Source: Linnemannia hyalina
Taxonomy: Eukaryota; Mortierellomycota; Mortierellomycetes; Mortierellales; Mortierellaceae
Length of the DNA stretch: 64,000 bases
NCBI GenBank assembly: GCA_019671135.1
Contig: JAHRHY010000008.1
Location: forward strand, 1,116,001-1,180,000
Direction of reading: 5' to 3'
The notes under the pieces are model-generated. The model ran no database searches. It was not told where the DNA came from and saw only the letters and a list, made by a program, of their open reading frames with translations. This document shows, one piece after another, positions 22,760-36,045 of the stretch (the stretch's first letter is position 1; each line of letters starts with the position of its first letter). Position numbers and translations under genes: made by a program.

Positions 22760-25700
22760 TTAAGCGGTGGATATTTCACTATTTTGGATGGCTTGCATTT
22801 CACGACGCAGCTGACGAACTGTTCGCTCTAACCGTCGCCGTTCCTCAACCTCCTTCCGCACTGCCTTCTCTTTCTCCTCTCGAAGCTCTGTCATCACCCT
22901 CCGGAACTCTTTCCTCAGCGCTGCTGTGGCACTGGTGATCGCGGCGTTACTTCCACTAGACAATGTCCCCGCTCCATTCTGCTGCTGCTGGAGTTGAGAA
23001 GACTGACTGTTGTTGTTCGAGAAGGCGTCGACATTTGAAGGGATCGGGGTGCTGATACCGCTGGAAGACGCTGCCGGTTCCGGTGAAAGCTTTTGAGACA
23101 AAGATCCAAAGCTGAGCGAGCCTGCTGCGCCGAGGCGAGAGCTGAGCCAAGAGGTTGTTGAAGTGGGCGATGAAGGTGTGTTGGTCGATTGGAGAGCCTT
23201 CAGCAACTGGGCTCCAGATCCGGGTCCTCCATAGGCGGCCTCGAGTGCGGCAATGATCATCCGCATCTCACCGTTCTGCCCCTCCAACTTGTCGCACTGG
23301 ATTCGGAAATCCTCCAGAGCGACCACATCAAACGAGCTCAACGGTGGCGGTGGCGAGCCCGTGCTGCCTCCAGAAGTCGTGTGCGCGTGCGGGATCACAG
23401 CTCCTGATTGATCAGTAGCCTGAGCCAACTCGGACCGAACCTTCAAAAGCGTTTTCTCTTGCTGCTCGACCAGTTGATCTCGTTCCCAGAGCAACGTATC
23501 CTTGATACGAATGATCTCGTGGAGTTCGGCCAGAGCATCGTCCTTGCTCGGTGGCCGAATCATGGCGCGTAGATCTACCGAGCTCCTTGATGGCGGGTGA
23601 GAGACTGCGGTCGCCGAAGCTGCGGCTATCTCTGCCAGTCTGGCGTTCTCGTCCAACAACATATCGGTGTGTTGCTTGAGAAGCTCGATTTCCTTCTCGA
23701 GTAATTGGATCATCCCTGCGTTGGCTTGAAGGCGTTCCAGCTCCGAGTTTGAAACCCATGTCGAGTCCTCCTGTTGTTGTTGTTGGTTCTCGACGGCATC
23801 GGCTTGCTTTGGTGGCAACAACGTAGAGCTTTGGTGGCTGGTTTGGCGGCTCCCTGTAGTCGACTGGTTGCTTCTTGGATGCTTCGACTCGGAAGAATCC
23901 TGCTTCGGCTGTTGAGACCTCGCGACCAGCTCCTTGACTCGCACAATGAGCGTCTCCATACTGAATCCAATCGCCGCGTTTCCGGACGACACCGACGAGA
24001 TACTCCCAGCCGGACTTGCACGACCCGAAACAGATCCTCCTGTGCCACTGCCACCGTTGCGCTGCTGTTGTTGATGAGCTGAGAATAACTGCAGATGGCT
24101 CTTGCGACGAGAATCTGGGATGATATCAAACAGTTGTCGCATTGACTTAAGACTGGACTGTTGCTGCTGGCTCAGAGTATCAATCTCATCAATGGCTTCC
24201 TGTAGCTGTTGTCTGAGCGTACGAATAATCTCCTCCTGTGCTGCCGCTGAAACTCCATCCTCATTTGCTCCATCCAAGGATGTCCTGCCGGTCGCCGATG
24301 ACTTTTCGCTGTCCTCCACAGCAACCAGACTCTCCTCCAAAGCGCTGATTCGGTGGTTCTGGTCATCTTGCCATCGCTGTCGCTCATTCTCCAATTCCTG
24401 GCGCGCAATCTCCTTCTCCAACAAGGCGTCCTTGAGGCTCTTCTCGAGTGCGGAGCGGATGGTCTCCTCTGCTGCCCGACCTCTTACGGACGAAAAGTTC
24501 TTGATCTTGATGCTGTTGTTTCGGCTCTCACTCAGGACCACAGACTGGCGTCGCAGGAGACTCAGTTCACCCTCGAGGATCTGGGATTTTTGCTGAGACT
24601 CGGCCATGAAGTGGTCAAGGGCATCCAGAGTCGAAAAGATGCGTTCCCGAGAGACGTGCTGAGGCGCAGCTTCTGCATGTTCAGTCTTGTCATTGACAAA
24701 TGTTGACCCTTGTGAGCTGTTGGCGGTCCTGTCCGAGACGACGGTCGTTCCTAGATTGCTGTTGCCGTCCCGAGTAGACGACGATATGGAATCCTCACGT
24801 CCCGGACTAGTCTTGAATGACGACTCCTGAGCTGTTGCTGTCGGGGACGAACGCTTCGAAAGCAGAGTCGAAGTAGAAGGCCAAGTCTGGGCATTCCGAT
24901 CTCTCTCGTCGTCCTCTCGGTGCTGATCATCACTGCTGTTGCCGATCGCATCAATTTTTGATGCTCGCTCAGTAGCAGAGACCTGCTTCTGATGTCGATA
25001 CTGCTGTTGCTGCTGCTGTTGTGTCTGCAAAATCCCTTGCAACCTCCCCGCGACTTTACTCAAAAACGCCTCCAGCTCAGCAACCGTCTTTGCATCATTC
25101 CTGGTCTTGTCCAACAGGTCGAGGTCTTTTTGTTGTGATCGAGAAAGCGCCATCATCTTTTGTTGCTGCTCGTCGAGGCGGACGTAGAGGTTTCGTTGGT
25201 GGTCGAGTTGTTTCATGAGTCGTTCGATCGTTCGGTCTTTGTCCTCTAGGAGAGATTGGGCCTCGAGCGTGTCTGATTCTAGACTCATTATCGTCCTCGA
25301 CATCGACTCACTTTTTTCACAACCCCATAAGCCAGCACAAGGCAGTAGGCAAGAAGCAATAATGCAAAAAAAAAAACAAAAAAATGTAGATAAACTTTTG
25401 TTAGGATTGATAGCATCAATAACAGTAAAGCAGCATCACACAGAGGGACAATTATCAAAATCTCCGCTTTTGCCTCTCCCTTTTGTCACTTACAATTGCT
25501 CTTCGACATCCTTGCCAACTCTAGCCTCTTGTAACTGCAAGGCATTCACATCCCTCTCCCTACGGCCTTGATCCTCCAGTCGGACCACACCAAGAGCCAG
25601 CACGCCCGACGTATGCTGCAAGAGCGTCCTCTGCAGATCGGCGGCCAATTGGGTAAGCTTCCAGAGTTCTGTCGCAACTTGATCCACTTTGCGATTCGCG

Positions 25701-28248
25701 GCCTCCAGATGGTCGCTTGCTTGACGGGCCAGCTTCTTGTTGTCTGCGTGCAGTTTTAGTAAGGACTGGGCTGCTTCGCGGATCTTGGACTCGAGTGATA
25801 GGCGGGCTGTGAGGGCTGCGATCCTCGAACTGAGAGTTGCATGATGCTATCATATATATTTTTTCCGTAAAGCGTGTACTTGTGTAAGGATGGTACATCT
25901 AACATAATAAAGCATGCATGACTGTCACAGAAAAAGGCACTTACGCGCTTGACGCTCTCAACAGATTGGGGGACTAGCACTTCAAAGCCCTTGGAGTCAA
26001 CAGCAGCTTGAGAAATCATGACCTGCATCTGAATATCGGCGTCAGACTCGGGATCGTCGGGGCTAGTCAGGTACCGTTGCATTAGCGCCATTGCGGTCCG
26101 GTCCTGGAACGCATCCAGTACTCCAGAACCCAAGGGGCTGGTAGCTCGAGGAGAATTGGAGGAGCGAACCGTCGACGTTTGTGATGGTGGTGAGAGTTGG
26201 TGTTGCTGATGGTATTGTCTCAGTTGACTGGAGTGTTGTTGCTGTAGCTGATGTTGGTGTTGGTGATTAGGATGACGCTGTTGGTGTTGAGATGACGGAA
26301 CAGGCGGAGGATGGTGGTGGTGGTATTGCTGCTGTGGCTGATGATCTGCATATTGGGAATGTGCCTGAGAAGAAGATCCCTGTCCTGGCTTGAGGTATGG
26401 TGACGATGAAGGTATCCCTAGATGGTTTGGCGATTGTCGTGGTACGATTTGCGCCGATGAGGCAGAAGGTGAAGGTTGTTTCGAAGGGAGCGATGCCAGA
26501 CTGTTCTTGAGGTTCTTTCGTCCTAATGGCCCTCCTCCAACGTCCGCTGTAGTAGGTCCTTTCCTGAATGAATCCAAGTGTTGGGTTTGGATAGAGAGCG
26601 GACCGCCACTGGAGGAGTGTCGTCTGCTACGAGTGGCCGTAAGCATGGTTGCGGGGCTAACTGGCATACGTTCTGTTAAGTGGGTGGATGGGTGTGGACT
26701 AGATGCGGCCGACTCTGTAAGATAATTGGATCGAGTGTTGGTTGACAAAGCTGGCGGTGGAGGATAATAGGGTTGAAGGCCGGTCGAGTTGAGCAATGGC
26801 TGCGAAGAGAGGTGTGGAGTGGTCGTTGGTGTCAGTTTAAGTAGTTTCTTGGAGGTAGTGGAGTCTGTGGGCGAGTAAGAGGACGAAGAAGCGGGTGGGG
26901 AGGCAGACGAAGAGACTTCAGGAATAGGAAATCGTGCACTAGGATGTGGTAGGCTGATCATAGACGACGGGGTTGCTGAGGAAGAAACAGCGGGTGATGC
27001 CAAGGGTGAGGCTGTTAGGTGTGGTTTAGCCGCAGCTTCATCCTGAAGGAGTTTGTTCTGGTGCTGCTGTTGGATAGACTGTTTATCCGCAGCTCCGTTG
27101 TTGTTGCCATCCCTGGTGAAGGATGCTGGCGAGTGCTGGGGGTGCTGTTGATGATGATGCTTCTGCTGCTGTTGAAAAGGGGGCAAATGGTAACCCTCTC
27201 CAAAACTTCCTCCATATCCTTGCCCTTGTCGATTGATTTGCTCCTGTGTCTGTCCAGAGTCAAGCGCGTTGTCGCCGCGGAGATCAAAGGTCTGGCGTAA
27301 ACTGGACATGGATGGACGACTCTTACTGTCGCCACTGCCGTTGCTGCTCATGCTTGACTGATGTTCTAATACATGTCGCCCTTGGTTCGTCCCGGAAGAG
27401 GTCCCGTTACCCTGGTTGAGGATTGTGTAATGACGAGGGGGACCCGTGCTCATCCCTTGCTCCCTAAACTGAGGCGACTGAGGAACATATCCATTAGGGT
27501 GTAGTCGATTGGAGTTGAGGACATGCGGGGAAGGCAAGGAGCCATCGTCGTTTACTGGCACTTTGATCGAGTCGTCGGGTATGAGTGGTGCTGATGCTCT
27601 CCTCGACGACGTCGTAGGCAAGGCTGGTAAGGGTCTCAGCGTAGATGACTGGGAAAACAAGGGTATTTGAGCATGAGAGCCAGATCGAGGTCTTTGCTTC
27701 GGTGGTTGTGTGCTGTTGTTGAAGCCATTATCGGATGTGGATAGAGTTGATGACGACGAAGGGGTCCGGAACGCTGGTGGTGCTGACTCTCGTTTTTCGG
27801 ATATTGCTGTTGGACCCTTGTTGACGTTGGATGGAGAGCGCAACATGGACGAGAACGAAGAGGATAGTGGCGGATATTGCTGTTGTTGTTGTTGAAGTCG
27901 CTCTTTGGCTGTTTTGAGGAACTCGGCGGAGGAGGGTCGTCGAGGAGGATCGTCCACAAGTTCGAGAGGAGACGAGAGGCCTAGGGAAACGGGTGGAGGA
28001 GGTGGTGGCCACTAAGGGAAGAAGTGTAGTTGCAAGAGGAAGGGTCGTCGACGAAAACAGAGTAGAGTGAGTCAATGGTGGGGGTGTGAAGAAAAAGGTT
28101 TTTGCTTAGCCATCGTCATCGCCAGTCTTTTTACTTTCTCTTTGCTTTCTTTGTCAACCTCATGTCCTTCTCTTATTGGAATTTATATGGTACATTATGT
28201 ATTGTCCCAAGGGAACAAGATCCGTATCCATCCCAACCTTACCGCCAT
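22760..28248 (-). CDS. Uds1-domain (up-regulated during septation) coiled-coil protein
   Basis: The proposed minus-strand exons are 28248-28243 (ATGGCG, tentative), 28011-25945, 25846-25494 and about 25310-22760, about 1658 residues in all. Residues up to about 660 are low complexity, rich in Ser, Pro, Gln and His. The Uds1 signature spans two exons: SKGFEVLVPQSVESVKR ends exon 2, and LSSRIAALTARLSLESKI, SNRK-like helices (AANRKVDQVATELWKLTQL) and LLQHTSGVLALGV follow in exon 3. Exon 4 is mostly coiled coil with Gln runs and ends in a basic helix. Uds1 proteins of other fungi are linked to septation; that role is inferred here. Exon 3 ends at GTAAGT, whose TAA would otherwise be the stop. Exon 4 continues the frame and the coiled coil, so one gene is more likely than two only 187 bp apart. 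The exact acceptor of exon 4 (25295 or 25310) and the tiny first exon are uncertain. Exon 2 has no ATG at its start, which forces some upstream exon. Confidence 0.72.
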
Positions 28249-30338
28249 CGACAGGGAAACAAGACGAGCGTAAGCGAGAGAGGAAGGAGGCGAGACAAGT
28301 CGCCGATACTTGTTATGGCTCCCTGTGCAGGTCAAAGAGGGATTGACTGGATAAAACGTTGGTCCTGCTCGCTGGGGTAAAGGACTCGGTCGGGTGTCGT
28401 GAAAAAAGGTGGCAGTGAGAGGGGTGTAAAGGAGAAGAGGTGTGAATCAGCCGTCAGCCATTGCAGCTCGGTTAATCGTTCAAGGCAAGAAGTGATGGGG
28501 TGAGTGTGTTGACATTCACTCCCTCATTCTCTTCGACTCACGACAAGCGACGTGTCTGTGCTGAGTGAGGCTTGTGAGTGAGCGAGTGAGCGACATGCTG
28601 GGTGTCATACACACAGTCGTCCAAAAAAAGGGGGACGACTGGGCTGACCACGCGATCAGTCGACAGTGAATGACCCATCCGTAAAAAAAAGACAACCTCT
28701 GTTTCTTTATCCTTCATGAGAAAACCCGCTCATTCGTTTTCCTCTTGTGTTCTTTTATCCTTTGCGTTCTCCTCGCGTTGAAGGTTTGTCAAGGCCATGA
28801 CTTCGCCTCAGGTTTCGTCCTAGGAGTCCTTGTCTCAGGTCCACGACAATCGCCACCAACCCTGCTCAAACTCATCGACAAATCAGAGCGAGGTGTCTGA
28901 GTGACGACCGCAGTCACGCAAGAGGGTATGTACCGTACAAGCTATCGATCCATATCCAGCCGAGGGACCGACGGGTTGAAAAATAAAGAAGCGGACTTTT
29001 GAGAATGGTGTAAAATAAAAAGAAGGAAGGACATCGATCTCCACAAGTGCTCAGAAAATAAAAGACGAAGAGAGAAGGACCCCGTCGGGAGATTTTTTAG
29101 TTTTCTGGTCGGTCTCGGTACAAGAGATTCAAACGAGGAAAAAACCAGTGCCCATTCTCTAAAGTCATAGTGATAGCATATCTGAAGTGTGAGTCCTTTA
29201 ACAGAAGTGGTGTATTTGTGGAAGTTTCCTTGCATCAAGCGAGCAAAGGGAAAAGTGTGTTGAGCTGTTGAGCTGTTGGCCACAGAAAACAAACACAAAA
29301 AAAAACCATCAACGTGGTCACAATTCAACCGTTGCATTTGACAGACGAGAAGGTGGTCTGTGTCGTAAAAAACAAAAAGAGCACGCAGTTGAAATCGTCC
29401 CTGTGATAGGCGCTGATCGTACCTTATTTTCTTCCAGCAGGAGTGTCGAGAAAAAACAGCAAAGTGTGCCCTTTGTTCATTTCTATGGGAGGACAGAAGA
29501 GAATTCTCCCGCCACAAAGCACACAACAACAATAACAAAACGGCACAGGCACAAGGAAGGCAAAAAAATGCTTAAAAAAGGGACTCCGCGCGAGAGAGCA
29601 CGTTGTAAAAATGTCGCCCTCTGATTGGATGGACAGCGTACCCTTGACCGCTGGACGTGAACAAACCGTGGTTCTTCTGCGCAATGTTCAAATAGACCTC
29701 GAAAGATCAAAAGGCCCCATGATGGGGAGGGGTATGGTGTAGTCGTTGTATCATTCATATGTATGAGAAGAGTCTGGATGATAGATTATACCCATGTACA
29801 GTACAATCAATCACTCGACCGCACCGCACTCGAAACTGTCGAGCAATCGAGCCTTGCAATCCAAAGAACGCTCCTCGACATTAGGAAAACAACATTGTCA
29901 TTTCCTACTCCCTTTTTTCCTGTAACTCCATTTAACCGCAAAGTGCACAAATTTTAACCGTTGACCAACTGTCAATACAAGCATGGAAAAGTAAGGTCGC
30001 CATCGCCCGCATTAAATGCGACATAGGAAAGTAGTTGAGGTGAGCACGCGTGTTTTACAGACAAGCGAGGGCCAACTGTTAGCGGCAAAAGTATTGCATG
30101 GGGACAGAACGAAGGACGCTTTGGATTCAAAACTAATCCCCTCATTTGAGCCTTGAGCAATGGTGTGTTACGGTGGAATCGGCGTCCAAAGCGATTGCAT
30201 TCTCGAGCACATGGACTTGGACAAAGGTGACGGCAAGGAGAGAAGGGAGAGGGCGAGTAAAGTTTTGGAGACATACAATCTGAAGGAAACATCTTGATGC
30301 CAAGGTGACCATGAAGAGGTGAAGGAGGCGAAGGAGGG

Positions 30339-30472
30339 ATGGAAGAGGAAAGAATAGCTACATGGAGAAGCTCGAAGATGTGTTATCGGTGATAGGGGGA
30401 GGAGGATGGAAGAGGAAAGAATAGCTACATGGAGAAGCTCGAGGATGTGTTATCGGTGATAGGGGGAGGAGG
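30339..30472. repeat. Tandem duplication, two 67-bp copies
   Basis: The stretch beginning ATGGAAGAGGAAAGAATAGC is repeated once after 67 bp. Only one mismatch is seen between the copies (AAGATG versus AGGATG), so the duplication is recent. Confidence 0.92.
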
Positions 30473-30889
30473 AGTGATACAAACGCGAGAGAGAGAGTGA
30501 GAGTGTGAGCACGCTCCTTCCTCGTCCTTCCCCCCTCGTGTTGTGTCCATGCCATAGGTTGTTGTTGACATTGTTCAATTACTGTTGATATCCTTCTCTG
30601 CTTGTATCTCAGTAACCTTCTGTCCGTTATAGCGCAGGCTTGTTTGTTGGCCATTGCTTTCGACCACCTGTGGCCATCGGACAGCTTCTGTTGGCTTATC
30701 GCATTTGCGTCTGGTCTTTTTTGAACACATTGGGCGCTTCGCTTCTTCTTCTGCCTCTTCTTCCCTCACTCCCATTGTTTAATACACAACTACTCACAAA
30801 CTCTTTATCCACTCCGTTCATCGCCACCACTCCGATAGCCGCTGTCCCTTTATCTTATGCTCGTGTTCGTAATCCTTTTGGATTTTTTT

Positions 30890-31060
30890 TGCTCTCTTCC
30901 TCTGCATTTTTCTTTCTTCGTTTTCTTTTCACTTCCTTCTAGCTTCTTTTCGCTTCCTTTCTTTGACCCGCATCAACCATATCTACTCTCATCCAACAGC
31001 TTCATCCCCCTTCCTCCACTTTCTTTCATTCTTTCTTTCTTGACATCCTTTTTTCAGGTC
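30890..31060 (+). promoter_or_regulatory. Pyrimidine-rich promoter block of the PH-LRR gene
   Basis: About 170 bp of almost pure T and C on the plus strand, 400-570 bp upstream of the ATG. Similar blocks precede other plus-strand genes of this window. Confidence 0.4.
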
Positions 31061-31286
31061 CGATCCGTTTAAATTATCACGCGAAGGACAACCGGCCCTT
31101 TCATTTATTCTTTTTTTTTTTAATTGTCACTCGTTTGTACAAACTACTACTTCAATCCAACTACTTCGTTTCCGTCTATCTGAGCACAATTGTTCAGACC
31201 ACACACACTCCTCGACTCACTTTACATTTGAACCGATCCATCGACCGCCTTCCATTGATACCCACTGCTACTTTTATTTGCACAAG

Positions 31287-31427
31287 GTGAGCCTTGATTC
31301 CTTTTGTTTAATGTCTTGGCTTTAACGAACACTGCGGCACATATTGCTTTATCATTTGTGCATTATCACTAATGACTCGCTTTGCTTCTTCCTTCATCCA
31401 CCTCTCTCCTCCACCCATCGCATGCAG
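31287..31427 (+). other. Possible 5' UTR intron of the PH-LRR gene
   Basis: A GTGAGC donor follows CACAAG, and a pyrimidine-rich tract ends in CATGCAG 141 bp later, 37 bp before the ATG. Only transcript data could confirm it. Confidence 0.4.
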
Positions 31428-31464
31428 TCAGCCCTTTCCTACTTTATCTTAATCTCCTTTGTAA

Positions 31465-34400
31465 ATGTCTTCCTCCTCAACTCTTTCCGGAAGTGCGCCT
31501 CGATCCCCCCAGTCAACAGATTCTTTCACAAACAGCGCCTTCAGCTCGGATGAGATCCCCGCAGTTATTCCACAAAGACCACCCCGCTTGAACCGCTCCA
31601 GGGCAGAGTCAACGTCTTCACCAACAATGTCCGGCGCTCAGTACTACCACCACTACCATTCTGGCCAACAACCACAACAATATGACCAGTACGTCGCACT
31701 CTCACCTCGCCCAACGCCCAACACCTACAGTCAAGCCTACTCCTCTCAACCCACCTCACCCTCAAGCTTCATCTTACCACCCTCAGCGTTTACACCAACA
31801 AGGGAAGAACACATCCGGTCCGGCTCGATATCATATCATCCAACAAATGGACATGCAGGCACTCACAGTCATCCTATCCAGATCCCGATGAGCTTGCAAC
31901 AACAATCATCTTACACCACCCCTCGAATGTCACCGGGTATGAATGGAGGATCGGCAGGATTGACCATGGCATCCATGCCACCCCTGAGCCTCCCCGAGTC
32001 TTTCTTGGAGGAACAGTCAGATTATGCCGAATACTACTCGGACGTGGGTTTTGCGTCGGGTCCTATAACTATGCAACCTCATCGACCGATCCTACCAACT
32101 AGGGAGAGCTCAATTGGGACCACCGACGTTCGCCAGTCTCATCATCAATCAGGCTTGTTCTTGCCTTCACCGCACTTGACACCCACACTTGCGCCTTTAG
32201 CAGGTGAGTTTTCATCCATGTCTTTTGGTAAGTGTGTTTTTTTTACGGGCGATAAAAAGAAGAGAAGTGGAAAAGAGGAGTAGAAAAGAGGTGTGTGTGA
32301 CGGATTCACCAAGACAGAGAAGAGACCGAGAGAAAAGAGGTGGGATGAGGCACAAGTGCATCAGAATTGCCATTCTGTACATTTTCGTGCATACACACTT
32401 GTTTGCATTGAATGGGGAGGTTGTTAGTTTCAATTGTCCCACAGTTGAGCCTTGTTTTTGTTTGTTTGTTTACTCCCCATCCTATTCATACTATCCCATG
32501 TCATACATTCCCTTCCCCCGTGGCAAAGGACAGGGCGATTTGAAGGGAGAGCGAGTACTCATGGGTGGGAGTGTGCAGTAAAGGGAAGAAAGGGTTGGTC
32601 GGGCGTGAAGGTTTGAAAAGTGAAAAAGTGAGCACAGGACATGTCGAGTCGTTGTGCAGACTCAGGAACGTGCCATCCAGCAGTCACAACGACGCACCTT
32701 GATTTGCAACTTTGCCCAGATATCCAAAAGCAGGCGATCGATTGAGAGGCTTTCTTGTCGGGGTTAACAATCGGCAGAAAATATGACGTGGGAGCCCCCG
32801 GTGCCACAAACCACATACAGGACACATAATATCAATCCCCTATGCACTAATCGCATCCACTTCTTGTTGCTACCATTATTTTTAACAGATGATTCAGTAC
32901 CCATCAGGACATCGATTGCACCCCGCTTCAACACAGAGGCTATCCTCGCTCGCCCAGAGGGATACTACCAGGGCCGGCCACACGTCCCAGTCGAGTCATT
33001 CCTCATGCCGACTCAGGACCAATACCCCGTCGATTCGCTCATTCTTTTCGGAGGCACTGCTTCCCACTCTGAGGGATCCATGTTTCGGAAGGACGCCAAG
33101 GAGTACCTGATGCTCACCAACTCGAGTCTGCTCAAGTACAAGACCATGGAAAAAGCTGCCAAGGTCTTTGGCAATCAATCCGTTTGGTCATCGTCCTCAG
33201 GTCACCAACTCCTCACCCCTCAACAAACCGCCCTCATCTCAAAGGACAATCGCATCCTTGCACTCAACTCCATCGTCGGCATTCACGCCTTTCAGCCTAC
33301 AGGATCCGATGTTCAGATCCAGATCGAGTACTTGGTCTCTATATCTTCTCAGCCGGCATCGATGCGGTTCACTCCTGCGCCAGATCAAGCGGAATTGTGG
33401 CTCAAGGAACTTCGTCAGGGCTGTAACTATCATGCCGCCCAGGCTGGTATCGTTGCAAAGGGAACTCGGCAGCGTCAGTGGGTGCTGGACAAGATGCGAG
33501 ACGATCACATTTCTCTTCCTCAGAGTGTCCCCGAGACGGATCCCACAGCATTGACAGCAGGCGGGATGTGGCGTGCGTACTTCAAGAGCCAGAGGCTTGT
33601 CGGTGTGCCCATCAATGACGCCAGTCTCGGCGACTCCAAGGTGCCGCTGGAGGGCAAAGTCGTTGTGATTGCCATCGGAAAATCGTACATCCATCTTGTA
33701 CCACACAATCTCGGCAACGGAAGCAACAAGGACGACTTGAAGGACGAGCGGAACATCCTGCAGTACCCCATTCTCACCACCAAGGCGATTTCGTACCGTG
33801 AGCGAGACGACACCTTTTCCCTCAGTTTTGGTACCACCCTTCGACAACGCAAGGTCGTCATCACCTTTGCCTCTGCAAGGGCTCGCGAAATCGTTATTGC
33901 GATCCGCGCCCGTGTCGAGAGTCTGCGGTGGCTCTATCCTTTGGGTAGGAAGGGAATCGAGCTCTCTCTTTCCGAGACCCTTTCTCGTCCGATTCCTGTG
34001 CCATCCAAGGAGTACATGGGCGACTTGGGCTTTGAGGATTTGTTACGCGCCGAGTGTAATGCGATGAATCTAGATCGCGGCGTCTTTCACAACGTCCGAG
34101 TCGACGGCTTCAAGGTGGTGGTCGGCAAGGCAGGAGTCTCGCCCGACAACCGCAGTGACTACACCGTAGACGAGATGAAGTGTCTCCTTCGTGCCCTCCG
34201 GTTTAACACGACGTTCAAGGAGATCAGCTTCTACAACATCTCCTTTGCGGATCTCCAAAAGCCAAAGACGATGAAGGATGGAACGACTCGGTATGGACTC
34301 CGTCTGGACAAGGAATTTTACGAGCTGGTCATGGGCAATCCTCATATTCGCTCGTTGGATCTCCACAACTGCAACTTGGATACGGGTACGATCGGTAGCA

Positions 34401-36045
34401 TTGGACGCGCTATCCGCGATGGATTCACAGCAGGCCTTCGTCTCGAGTACTTGGACATCTCGGGCAACAATGCCTCGGACGGCGCAGATGTGATGACCTT
34501 GGCCAAGGGCATCGTCAAGCACGCCGGCACACTTCATGGACTGGAGCTCGGTAACTGTCAGATCACCGGAGATGGCATCAACCAGATCATGCACGCCTTT
34601 GTCGCCAATCCAGATGTCGCCACTCACACTCTGGAGACGTTTGGGATCCAGGGCAATGCCGAGAGCAAAGTCAACTCGTACATCCTCGACATGTTCCTCA
34701 AACACTCGATGCAGCTCCAGCGCCTGGATCTCTCTGGTCTTCCTTCTTGGAGCAAGTCCCCTATCCTGATGTCCGAGACCCTCTCCAACTGCGGCGGGTC
34801 GTTGACACATCTCGATCTAAGTGGAATGGCCCTGCACCCCACGACCTTGGACCAGATCTTGGTCTGGATCTCCAACCCAGGGTTTCAATCAATGGAGGTG
34901 TTCAAAGTTGAGGGCTGTGGACTGGATGGCGCCCAGTTCGCCAGCATTCTCGATGCTGTTGGACAGAGCCGGAACGCCAATGTTGAAGTCCATGCTGGTC
35001 GCAATCTACTTTCTGATGGCAACGATCTTCCTGAGGTGTTGGTGAACATTCTTGCGGGCAGCGAGACTCCATCTTCGATCAACCTGCGCCAGACTTGCTG
35101 GAGCGAGTCGTCTTTACGCCAGTTGTTCGTCAGCCTAAGCCAGAACTGGTCACTGAAGAGGCTGGATCTGAGTTCTGTCTCTCTGGCCTCGAACCGGGAT
35201 CCTGATGTTGAAACGTGCAAGCTGCTTGGCCAAATGCTATGCGCTCATTCGAGCCGGCTGGAGGAGTTGTATATTCAGGGAGAGGAGACTGCGGAGCTGA
35301 CCTCAAGGATGGGCAAGAATCTGTGGCGGTCGTTCCAGGGTATGGGTATGAGTCGGTACCTGACCAAGCTGGATGTGCGGAGGAATCGATTCAGAGACGA
35401 GGGAGCGCATGCCCTGGCTGAAGCCCTCCGCGGAAATCAGAGTCTTATCTGGCTTGACATGGACGAAAACGATGTATGTGTAATTTTTTCGGGACAGACT
35501 GTGGATTGATTTCATCGTTTGCATATGTTTTATTTACTTCCTAGCAATTTTACTGACCAATATTATTTTTTCTTACTGCGTTCTATTCTTAGGTCTCCAT
35601 GGAGGGATTCAATGCGATTCTAGCAGCATTCCACCAAGGCGGCACAGAGCATGTACCAACGGGCACGATGGCCTACAACAGCACGCTATGCTACTTTGAG
35701 ACGCCCGTCAAGGATGTCGAGACCCAGACGCTGGTCCTGCGAGAGTCGATGCTAGAGACCTATAAGAAGGAGCAAGAGACGCGGTTCCTATTGAGTAACT
35801 CTACAGGCAAGGATTCGCGCGAGTGGAAGGAGAGATTGGCTCAGATCATCCGCACCCGGAATATGAGCGCTGAGGCGATTGGTCGGCTCGACCGGGCGAT
35901 CAAGGGGATTGCAAGTGCAACAGAGAGGAACAAAGCAGCGGTGGAGGCTGTGTACAGAGATCGAGAACGCCGCCGGGACCGGGAAATGGACCGTGAGCGA
36001 GAGAGGGAGCGTGATCGCAATCGCGACAGCCAACTTGGCCTCTAA
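31465..36045 (+). CDS. PH-domain and leucine-rich-repeat protein
   Basis: Three exons (31465-32203, 32889-35473, 35593-36045) join in frame and encode 1258 residues. The first intron is long (685 bp). Residues 1-290 are disordered, rich in Ser, Pro and Tyr. A PH-like domain follows at about 294-420 (DSLILFGGTASH to WLKELRQGC), then a second PH-like unit at about 473-600 (GMWRAYFKSQRLVGVP to RVESLRWLYP). Ribonuclease-inhibitor-type LRRs fill about 640-1107 (IRSLDLHNCNLD, LEYLDISGNNA, LQRLDLSGL, LTHLDLSGMAL, LKRLDLSSV, LTKLDVRRNRF, LIWLDMDEND). The tail is helical and ends in an Arg/Asp/Glu repeat (RDREMDRERERERDRNRD). PH plus LRR order recalls CARMIL-type actin regulators, but the sequence does not settle the family. 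A membrane-linked scaffold is a reasonable guess. Confidence 0.85.

Larger units (their letters stand above)
28249..31464. other. Long divergent intergenic region, no gene seen
   Basis: This 3.2-kb region lies between two divergent genes. Its open frames lack ATG starts or have a composition unlike the real genes. It holds a 67-bp tandem duplication (30339-30472), a CT-rich block at 30890-31060 and a possible 5' UTR intron just before the next gene. Nothing else is recognised. Confidence 0.5.

Noticed and set aside
28942..29538. Open frame of 198 codons on the minus strand in the long intergenic region
   Set aside because: It begins at TTG, not ATG, has no recognisable domain, and no splice partner was found.
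34070..34810. Open frame of 246 codons antisense to the PH-LRR gene
   Set aside because: It is a shadow of the LRR coding strand, with no start context or domain of its own.
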